From Manduca sexta (taxonomy: Eukaryota; Arthropoda; Insecta; Lepidoptera; Sphingidae): a stretch of 64,000 nucleotides of DNA. The stretch covers positions 5,816,913 through 5,880,912 of the forward strand of contig NC_051131.1 of assembly GCF_014839805.1 (NCBI RefSeq). Direction: 5' to 3'. Below, one piece after another: positions 51,201 through 63,200 of the stretch (its first letter is position 1; each line of letters opens with the position of its first letter). Under the pieces are notes generated by a model that worked only from the letters and a program-made list of their open reading frames with translations, had not been told where the DNA came from and searched no databases. Made by a program: the position numbers and the translations under genes.

Positions 51201-54200
51201 TTATGTTACCTTAATACTTTATTAAGTTTCTGCCGCGCGGACATTACACATTTTATTGCTTAGGTGTACATTATATTGTAATTATATAAATATTTCCAAG
51301 TGAGTTTTACGTGGGTAATAAAATTCCCAACACATAAAGTGGACTTTGTCTTTTAACAAGTCTGATTATTTTACACATGCTGTTTTCAGACAGTGTGTTA
51401 GTTCGCAATATTTGTAGAATTTGAAGTAAAAGCCAGTATACATAAAGAAAATAATACATCGGAAAATAATAGTCAATGAGTGCGATATTACCTTTCTCCG
51501 TCTGGGAGGCGGTATAATGAAGTAGGTCTGCACGGAGTGATCCCTGAGATAGGCGTTGCGGCTGGCGCCGTGGCCTGGCTCTACCTCGTACGCACCGCCG
51601 AGGCACTCCAGCGTCGCTTGCGTTATATGCACGCGTCTGGAATGGTATATTCGTTCTTTCATATTATATTGTTTACTTTATTTTAAATAAAATATTACGC
51701 TCAAAACACACGTGTGTTAATATTAGTGCAACAGCCAAATCTTAAATCTATAGTATAATGACTAGACGATATGTTAAACCGAATAATCTTCCCACCTCAT
51801 AGTCTGGTCAAACGAGATTTTTTTTAGGCGACCTAGTAAACAGTGCCGAGGGAAATAGTCTCATTACCCCGGTTCCCCGCCAGCCTCCATGTTGTTGGCG
51901 AGCGTGACGTCGTTGGACCAAACATCGTACTGCCACTTGCGCAGGCCCAAGACGCCGCACAGCACTCGCCCCGTGTGGATACCTACGCGCATGTTCAACT
52001 GCACGTCCGTGGCTTCTACCACCGACCTGAAATATCATTTTTTTTTTTGTACAAATGATTGCCTATGTCTGCATATAGTGCAGCATGCGGAGCAGCAAAA
52101 ATGGAATAAACTGCCAAGAAAATATCTTGGGATCACTCCCAAGGCGCCCTTCTGAATATCGAAGTGACATGAATGTTGTTTGTTAATTATAATAGCTCGC
52201 TATTAGTTACACTTCGAAGTTGTCGGGTGGCAATAAATAAAAAAACCTTAAATTTATTATATTCTGAATGTGACAAAAAATCAAACAAAAACACATTCAT
52301 TCTAACCTGTAAAACCGCTACTGATATTTCAATGTCTGTGAATACTAACTATGACACAATTAAAACATAAAATCGTACATCAATAAAAATAACGAAGTAA
52401 AAAAAATAAGGAAGATCTTTATATCAATCTGATTTATTTACTAAAGCAATAAATCTTATTTAAAAACACGCGTAACTCTTACGATTGGAATGGACGCGTA
52501 TAAGACGAATGGCAATAAATTTGGCAAGAGCTACCTCACACGGGAATGTTATAGGTAAGTTCTAAATAAAAATACGCGAATGTAAACAAACTCGGGTGCA
52601 CGTTTGTTTCAACTGTTTATTTATTTTATTAGTGGAAATCTTTAAGTCTCGCATTCACCAGGCAACAATTGATGCGCAACACGTAAAGTACTCGACCCTG
52701 CGTTCAACTTAATGCTTAAAGCAAGTCAGCATTAACCTGTAACATTTATTTCTAATTTGCGTTCACTTGTCATAGATCGTCATCTTCGAAGTGCGGTTCG
52801 ATAAAATTTAAAAACGGCGTATTCTCGATGTTCTGTTACAAATAAATGCTCTAGTCTATACTGACCTTAAGATCACGCATGTTTACATGCAATGTCGCGT
52901 CAATTGTTCCCTAGCGAATAGGTGTCTTTGCACATCCAGCCCAAAAATAACTAAGGTGGTTTGTTTTCACGTTATTTTTATTGCAAAATTCAATTTTTCT
53001 GTCGCAATATATTTCTGTTATCACTTTCGCCCACACTTGGACTATAAATATTTTAATGTCAAATGCACTTGCACTGAAATTAAGCTGAATAATAAAGAAT
53101 TGAGTCATTAGTTATTCCTTAGTAGGTTAATTTATATCGACTCAAAAAATATGGTAGGTGGCGCTTCTCCAAACCGCAATCATAACAATATAAATATTTT
53201 TCTCGCGTCCCAGAATGTCGACGATGCGAAATATCACGTTATCTGCAATGAACTCAGGAAGAATTCTAAATTATTAAGCAACAAATACACGTTCTTCAGA
53301 CCATACATTAGCAAATTAAAAGGTAAGGTTAATCGTAAACCTGAGTACGGAACATTTGGATTTCCAAGTCGTATCTAATTCCTCTACGTTTCTCGATGAC
53401 TTCCATTTGGAGCCGAATAATTGTATACTGAGCTTTCTAAATTCTCTAGATTTCGCGCCAAAGATCTACGGCGGCACCGGATGGATGCTGCGATTAACAT
53501 GCCGTAACATTTTCTTAACCTCGTGAAGATATACGATCCATTTCTGGCACCAAATTACGGGCTCAACTATACGATACTGGCACTAAGCTTTATTCGCATA
53601 CTAATAAAACAAACATTAAATGTATTTCCAGTTAACAACTTCGCACGAGGGTTAAAACTGTCTCTGAATTGGCACTAAACGCCATCATGCTGTGGAGCAG
53701 GAAGGGAAATAAACCCAATTGTCCATAGGCACCAAAGATTTTGATGGATTTCTGTAACAGTACCGCAGGTTCAGTCTATCTCTGTGTAAAAGTGCACCCA
53801 CTTCTGAATACAGTGATAGAATTGTGGCATACGACAGGCATCCTCGACTTACGTCGTTTCGATTTACGTCGCCTTAAGTTACGTCGTCTCGAGTTACGTC
53901 GAACATTGTTTTGACACTATTCCTCAAGAATACGTCAATTGTTTCGAATTCCGGCATAGGAGAATTCATTTGTCACTTGTAAAGTTACACACATATACCA
54001 AAAATAACTACTGATTCCATAAGTACATAATTATTTAAAGAAGTTGCTTTTGAAAATGCAGTTTTATTTTAATTTCGAGTCCTTGTCCTAACCTAACCTA
54101 ACCTAACCTAACCTTAACTCATGTAAACATATGAAAAAATAGGTCTCGACTTACATCGTTTCGATTTACGTCGCGTATTTCGAGAACCTAACATGCCGTA

Positions 54201-57200
54201 AGTACGAGGACTGCCTGTATTACATATAGGTCATTCCTAATGCGCACCATTTATCTTTTTACGTAGTTATTGCTCGTCGCTTTCTCTAGGTCTGCACAAC
54301 TGCAGGACGTCCCACTCCACGGTTATGTAAGTGCATACTCACAAATCCAATACTTCAACGATTATAATCGGTTCTTCTGAAAAATTGGCTAGCTCACTAC
54401 CACTCAAATTTAACTGGTTCTTGTATGCGAATTTTACCAATTTGTGATACTCACATATTTGAATAGTCTGTATACCAATACAAGTGACCACACTTTAAAA
54501 AAATGGACATCAAATTAGAATATCTATCATAGAAATTATTTTAACAAAGATTACAATGTGCAATTCAATAAGCTGTGAAGGTTTCTTGAAGACAAATGAA
54601 TCTAGTTAAAGGAAGTGCAATATTACGTCTTTACGAGGGAATACTAACCATAATATCCTCTCTAGGAGTATGTTTGTTCATTTAGCAAGTAAAATAGGTC
54701 GATGATCACAATCATAATACTCATTCTCTGTTTACACATTATAGATGCTAATATGTGTTCAAGAAATGTTTCATGTGAACAACAAACGATTACAACTTCG
54801 TTTACGATTTTCTTTGAAGTAATAACACTGATATTTGATTTACTGCAACTATTTAAACTTCAGACTTTATCGGGACAATAATCACAGTTTATAGCTTTTT
54901 TAACTACCCACTTCGTTAGTTATATGAAAATCATTGCAGAGGGGTCGGAGATTAATTGATGTTCCTCTTTCAAAATGTGAGCTGCCGTATAATATACAAT
55001 GTAAGCATGAAAAATATAGTGACTTTTTGCTCAAAACTGTACCACTGAGTTTATTTTATCTCATAAAATGTCTTGTCATACTTTAAGCGAATAATTGCGC
55101 AATTTACGTTAGTTAATAAAGCAGCTGTCAGTCTGATGACAACAGACTCATATTTTTTCATTAATTTACGACACAAGCCGACGTACGAAACAACGGCTTG
55201 GAATGGTTTATGGGTTAACTTCCCAAGACGCTTCATTAGACGACTTTAAATACTGTGGCTTCTTAAAATAAAGCAATGATCATATTTAGCGGATAAAAAA
55301 TGGGTCGGCGCACCTGACTGACGCATTACATGCTCAACGATACGGCCGCCCCACGTCAGATTAGCTTCATCTTCACGTGTTTTATGTTTCGCAAAATGCA
55401 CCGCTTGTTTGGCAAAGTGAATCGATAAGTAATTTAAATGGTTATTGAGATACCGTCCGGAAATAGGTCAACGAATGCGAGCTGCAACGGTGTCTGGATT
55501 TCATTCTGCAGTTCCCTGTCAATACCAGTAACGAGAAGTACGAGAAATTATTATATACGTTGTATTCCATTATATTAAATTAAATCCCACTTCATCCATT
55601 CTGCATCGTGTTATGTGTGTAGAGCCGTTCAAGGATTTGCAATCGAAGTAATGTAAACGAATGATGCATCACATAGTTACTAGCAGCTTACGAGTGCAAA
55701 CAAAGGATTTGTTTGTACGTGTTAAATATTATCGAAACGTTTTGTATTACCAGTGCGAATGCGTTTTTAATATTACTTAGCGTTTATAGCAGTTTTATAA
55801 AAAATTATCGACGATGAAGCTAAAACAACAATGTTATGCGAAGTATCCAAACTTCCATGATGTGCTATATTCTGCATGGTCAAGCCGTTGTCACATCGCT
55901 TACTAACAGACACAAAATTACATACAATAGATAATTAAAACGACTATCGCTCCCACGTAAGGTATCCGATACGTTGGTGTTCTTACTACTCGTATCATAG
56001 ATGTATACTAATTACTAATACTGATGTCAGAATAGACAGGAGAATATGATTAGGAACGAGAAACGCTAATGCTATTGATTATTTTAATGATTTAAGGTCC
56101 CCATCGAGCAAATGGCCTTGCCCATTCGTTCCGTACTAGGCGGTACACGAGTTATGGGTGGAAATATTCAAAGAGACTTACGAATAATTTCTTAAAAATA
56201 AAAATTCACGTTCTTTTTTCAATTTTTTAAACAACCAGAATATTTCTGATTAATTTGTCTATTTAATTCTTAGTTACAAATTAGAATGATTTGTGCTTTA
56301 GAAGACACGGAATCATAGATAAATTAATAGATTAATGAATAAATAGTTTAGCTGAGGAAAGCGCCTTAATATAAACTATACTTTGAGCGACACAGAACTC
56401 GCAAAATAAAGAAAGCAAATCTTCTTACAATTAAGGCCATTTTCAAGAAAGTTTTTAAAGGAAGGGGAACCTTAATGTCCCTTTCAGTCTTACGGGACAC
56501 ACGTATAATGTACTTTTATCGAACCTACCCTTGAATATGAATGTTACAGCAAACACCAATCTTTATGGCCGCCCAATATATATGAAGGTTGTTACAAACG
56601 AGTACTTATCACAGAAAACGGGCAGACAAAAGACACAGAATGTGATTACAGTGACTATTTTCAAGCAAACCAGCCATAAAGTATGATTTGAATTGTACTT
56701 GTATTAATGTAGAAAAAGTTGAAACTACCAATGCTTCGTGAATTTAAAGAAACACGTGGTTCTTATCCCGGTAATCTAAATTGATGCAAATGTTGCTGAT
56801 GTGTTTATTATATTAGGTTATAGTGGATTTATTTTCGTTTGATGAACGAACATGTTCCAAATTATTCCAGCCATATTGAATTATGAAGCGCGTAGGCAGT
56901 TGAGAAGTTAATCCGAGGACGTCTAACGCAATTACATTATGTTAATTTGCTATTGTTAACGTGCGCTTCTTAAACTGTCTTGGATGAACAATAACTTCTT
57001 CGGGAACTCCTCGTCAAGATATTGATGTCTGTGCTCATTGATATTTGCATGTCAAATGTTCATTTAGGCAAAGAATTACAGCGACGCAAGGAAAAAATGA
57101 TCTGACATAAAATTGAAGACATTTGACAAATAAAATCTTTATATCATAAAACCAAAATATGTGCTGGTCGCTATTACGCCGATGTTCTATCATTGTCTTG

Positions 57201-60200
57201 ATAATAGACAATGATGTGTAGAAAACGATCCGAACGCCATATCGGGCACAAATTCCAAGCTCTGGCCAGGAAAAGTAGCCTACAAATCCATAACCGGTGT
57301 TTATCTGTGTACCAGATTTGCTCCAATTCTGTTCATTCGTTTTTGTGTTTACTTCTAACAAACGTCCGCATGGGAACTATGTGAATACATCCTCATTTAT
57401 AATATTAGTAAGATTATCCTTATTTTCTTGCGTGGGTGCAATCGAGTGTGACAGGTGCCTGTTTCGGCCCATGTCACTATCGACGTTCGACGGACGAGTG
57501 GCAAATTACTCGGGTCACTGGCGACCCGAGGGAGCTACTGTTTGCAAACTTCTGTGCATTGATTCTTCATGTCGCTTTGACTTTCACCTAACAAATATGT
57601 TATAGGATATTGTTTACACTTGGTCTTAATTAATAAATCAGTTCTATTCATAATTCGCGTTGCTGTAGCAGTTTTAGCGTCGCTATCCGCTTATACTTCA
57701 AAGATAATATAGTTCGAAGTGATGGTAGTTTCGAGAGTATTAAGCAGATTACAATAAAGATATTAGTGATTTCTTATATTTCTGCCAATTTTCGACATTA
57801 CATTGCTACTTATCGGTATGTTTTGCGATCAATTTGTTTAACATAGTCTTTAATGGAATAACATGAGGCGTCTTCGCAAAACCGAATATCGTAATTTCAA
57901 CATTTATACCCATGGGTCATGGCACACAAAGCCAGCAAAATATTATGTAAGTTTATACGAACATTGTCCATCACCCATATGCCATGCGACACACGCTTTC
58001 TGCCATATTTGATTTATTTTATAGGTAGATATCATCTATTTATAAAATTCACAATAATATTGATAGCAGGGTTGAATCGTATGACAAACGCCACCGCGGC
58101 TTTTGGTCGGTAGGCCGGTTTGGGGACTTGGTGTAATTTTCGCTCAAAGGATGCTATACCCCAGAATTTCGACATTGGACCATAAGACCGGTAAAACCTA
58201 CATACCGATACAACAGTACCGATCACCTCCCAGTGGTTGCAGTGATAACGCGTTATTATTCGAGAAAAAAAGAATTCAACATTCACTTTACAACGTATCT
58301 CCTACGCCATTAACCAAATTGTAATTAAATAATACTTGTACATTACTGGCCGAAGTGGCCCACTATTTAGACTGTGTGATCTTTGTCAGACTGTTAGTCT
58401 GTATGTCAATATCGGCACGGCAAACATGACCTTGTATGGACATCATGTTTCAACGAAATGAGACAATTCTAAACTGATATACCGACAAACGTAAAGCTGT
58501 TACGAAAATATACATTATTACTTACCCATTTTTAATAATAAATCTTAAGAAAATTATTATCCTAAAGTATCTATTAAAACATGAAAGTTTGCAGTATTCC
58601 GACAGCGTCGGCTAGGGATATGACATTAATAAACTACTAAGTGTTCTTTTAATAAATGGCGCAAGATTAGCGAAATTTATTACAACGCATGTCTCAAGAA
58701 CTGAAACTGGCTTCACTGTTTACTATTTATAGTTTAATGAGTAAAAATATCATAAAATACATAAATAACTTTATTACGAACATTCGCTACCTCATAAACA
58801 CCGGTCATTACAAAAATACCATGATAAATAGAGATTCAAAATTCCAGCGACATAGTTTTATGAGTAGTTTATTTTTGTTCCTTATCCTACATCCACTTAA
58901 CGCGGCTGTGAGATCAACACATCCGTGCTATTTACTTTGGCAGAGTTATCTGCAATTTAGTTAGAATTACTCCCACTTACAGGCAGGTCGAGTAATGTTT
59001 GATTTAATCGTATTAATCAATATATATAAGTTGAGATGTAGATTGGCGGAGCCGGCGCCCTCACAATTACACTGCTTGATTAACTTCATTTTTAGCTATT
59101 ACTGGTTTCCTTTAATTAACGAATGAATTTCAAAGCATAATTACGCATTAAACTTCATTGGGGCAACTAATGAAAGACAATTTTGCAAAATACGGCATGC
59201 CAGACCTTCGTTAGATGATTTAATTATTTTAATCTCACCAATCTTGTTTCAATTTCTGAAATTACTTTGGCTGAGCATAGCAGTCGTTTAAAGTTGAAAT
59301 TAATTTATACTTCAATAAAAATGTAATATCGTGCAGAAACCATCACTTCCATGAAAAGTTGAAATGACCGTAAAACTCTTGTAGAAGATATAAAACTTGT
59401 TTCACTGTCGGACCTCGGGGTAACCTAAATTCACAATCGGAATATGTAACCCGAATGAATATAGATCAGGGTTTGAATTTCTTGTTCTTGTATTTGACAG
59501 ATCAAAAATGTTTGTTAGTTTTCGTTCTAATTTTAACCACGGCACGTGTTGATAAAATGGAATAGAACATAACTCAGGGATAAATCGTATGCGATAATCC
59601 GTCTAAATAAGGACCACTAGTTTCCATTTTCTTTCATCAAGCAAATTGTTCAAATAATATTAGTTTTGATGCATTGCAACCAGTGCAATTATTGTGTATA
59701 ATTAAACATTATGGCAAATTGTGTAGCAAGCGCAGTGGCGCGAAGAACTTTATTATAAGGTCGAAGTGGGAGAGCTATTGTTCACCGGCAGTCGAACACT
59801 AAGACGTGGTATAATCACTGTACAGATTGTTTTGATTAATATTTAGTTATAGATGTTAATTATTTATCCAACACATTTATTAATTCAATTAGATCTATTG
59901 GCACTCTCTGTTAATGATCTATTTTCTGTTAGCAATATTTATACTCATATAAATGTTAGGAAACAATTTCGGAGAAATCTACGTAGTGTTTGGCGACTAT
60001 TCATGGAGATTTCATACGCTGAGGAAATGGTAGCCGATACGAAACAAGGAATGCATCAATAACAACGGCCGCGTGTCGCACCAACGTAAGCGGCTGTTAT
60101 TTATAGCGTGCGCTCTATGGGCGACACTAGTGCACAGTCTGGCGTGTTAATTGATGCCAGTCTACTTGATTAAAAGTCAACAAAGTGAATATGGGGCACG

Positions 60201-63200
60201 ATGTGTATATCCCTTTATCGCGGGACAACTTTTAGCTTAACCTAATTAGGAAATATTTGTGCGATTCATTGGAATTTACATAGAACATGCGGTTTGCTAT
60301 ACAGTGCAAGGTCTGTGGATTGTGTGGTTTGCGAGCGAATTCTAGTCGGAGAGTATCTACATTTAGTTGCTAAAAGCTTCATACCCATATTGGTCTAGCT
60401 TACAAGATTTTGTGCATATAATTTCGTGAAAGAATTTGAATGTTTATAGATAGTAATACGAAAGTAAATATTTTGTTTAGAAATATTTACACAAATGGAG
60501 AAAAATGCAGATGGATACCCCTTTCCCAATGTCCATGTAAGGCCTACGGCGATCCTTGTATAAAAGTAAAGGAATCCTATCTTATTCTAGAAAATACATT
60601 ATACGGAGAATAATATAATGTATTTTCTGGAATACCGTACACCTGGGCCGCGTATTTTAATACCGCGTTGTTCCAAATAACCTTCACAGACGAAAGCAAA
60701 CTTTGCTAGCCTTGTCTGACAATGCGTCTCACTGTCAATCATATGACGTATTTACGTGAATAAATAATTCAAAGAAACAAACTGTGGACCGTGACCGAAA
60801 GAACTTGATAAACGGCCCGTTGAGTGTGAGATAATTTCAAACTTTGCTATTTACTGTACTTTTGCGTTGACTGATGTTTCCGCTCGCGTAATATAGAGTT
60901 GAACAACAACTAATGTGGCGCCTCATATGTCTGAATTATATGCAAAATACCGCCAAAAGCCAAAGAAATCTGGCAATTGTGTTACACCGTACTTTCTTCT
61001 AAATCTGCTATCTTATGGCCGACGCTTAAAATGTATTAAAGCGCATTAACCGCCTACACATCCCGTAAATACATATCAATAAATAACAAAACATTTTGCA
61101 TTTCAAACATAACTGGTGACAGAAGTCTCTTTAAAAATTAAAACGTAGCAAGAATAATATTGATAACATAGTAAACAGCGATACATAAGTGCAATTAGTT
61201 ACAGCTATGTAACGTGCAACCATAAATCAAAAGGCGCAACCGATTTGCGAGCATTCGTAATAGGACTACAAGTAATATTTAGCAAAACAACACTGTTTAC
61301 ATTAAGAAATAAACACATAATTGCCTTGATCCTTTTAACGAATTTTATATTTAGACGGGGATTTATCGTCCAGAAATTAAGAGCATCACACTTACTCCAA
61401 CAATGTGATTAAAGACTATAAACTTTGGAATTACGACTACAAAAGACTGTTAGCATTCATCGTGGCAGCACATAAAACAAAAGACAATGTTCAAAGCTGT
61501 GATTTAAAAATATTTTATATCTTACACAACAGTCAATACTGGTATAATCCGGTATGCGGAAAACACATTCATTATTTTTTATTCAAAACCGTTTAAATAC
61601 TTGAAAAACGAGTTCAAAGGTTATAATAATAAAATATTTTTTTCTGTCCACTAAATCACTTTGTTTCATTTCAAAATATTTAAATATAAAATATTTCATA
61701 TTACTGGTGGTAGGTCTCTCATATGTGAGAGTCCGCCTGGGTAGATACCACCGCAATATCTATTTCTGCCGCCAAGCAACAGTGTAGTCAGTGTTGTGTT
61801 TAGGTTTGAAGGACATTGTAACTACTGGACATAATGAGACTGAACATCTCATGTCTCAGGATAGCGAGCGAGGTGGAATACCGAATAATACTGTTTATGG
61901 GCAGTCATATAGCTTACCATCCTGATGCCTGATGGTAAGCGATATGACCACCCATATATATTAAAAGGTATAAAATAGTCAACCATTCCACTTGCTAGAT
62001 TTATAACTTTTGGAAGACCAAAAAAATAGTTATAATTTATGTAAATCTTTTTCGAATATCTTATCAAACAACGCCAAAATTAACCATTTCCTATGAATTT
62101 GTTTCATAAGCTCACGCCTTTGTCCTCGAAGGGTTAGATAGAAGCGGAACTAGTACACATTTTACTTTTAGGATGAGTATTAAATAGTCGCATGAAACTC
62201 TACGCGTAGGCCGTGGAAACAGATAGCTGTATGCGCTTGAGGTTTGCGGTCTGCGGCCGAGACACGAGTGTTGATTGCCACTCCAACCTATTGTATTTAA
62301 AAATACGTTATGATTGATCTGTCAGCTGGAATACATATCCGAACCCAAACTAACATACCCGAAACAAAAATATCCTTGATTTTTATGCAATTGGTGTGAC
62401 TACGTCCTATGTTTCCTCAAATTTAGTCCGAAATTTCCCGTCCCAGGATATTAAAAAGGAAACTTAAATTTTTGACTTTGTACTGCATTAAGCTTAATCT
62501 TTACAAGCTTAATAAATACCCAATTATGTAACTTCATGATCTAATTTTATTAAACGAAGAAGCGATAATTTTGTGTAAGAGTTGATTGTTGTAATATCAT
62601 GCTAATATGTCCAGTGGCCTTCGTCAAGCGAGCGCGGGAGGAGGGCCGACCACCCGGGGTGCGTAAAGGCCACGGCCGCGATCACAAAGGGTATATTTAG
62701 AGCTCCTTTGATGAGCCAACGCGCAGATAACCGCGTATCATACACATTACCCACTCATTATTAACTCTACAAGTACTTACTATAAAAAATAAATGTACAC
62801 AGTTCTAGAACGCAAAACAACAATTCACACTGGAAACCCAATTAATTTCCACGCTTTACATCTCTCCTTTGAGAGCGAAAAGCAAACTTTTTACTTGTTT
62901 TTTATATGAAATTTTTGCAATGAGAACATATTTTATTTTTATAGGTTAATGCAATTTGTCGGTCTGTTAAATAAACATGCGCTAATGGAATACTATTAAT
63001 AAAAATAAACTGTAAATATTTTTTTAAATACACGTGTGTTTACCTTCTCGTTTCCTCTATTCTGCGTAACGTATGTGCAAATATACTGAATTCGCATTAT
63101 TTATTCGGCTTCGCAGGCGTGAAAATCCTTTCTCGCTACATAAGTCCCTAAAACACTGCACGATGCCAGCGCCATCTATTTAAATAATCCGATTAATAAA

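Noticed and set aside
54087..54113. A chromosome end or fusion point marked by TTAGG repeats
   Set aside because: Only five units, inside a MITE with both ends intact, with ordinary intron sequence on both sides.
62600..62700. A rut first-block exon in the GC-rich patch
   Set aside because: No frame with splice sites gives hydrophobic or cyclase-like sequence.
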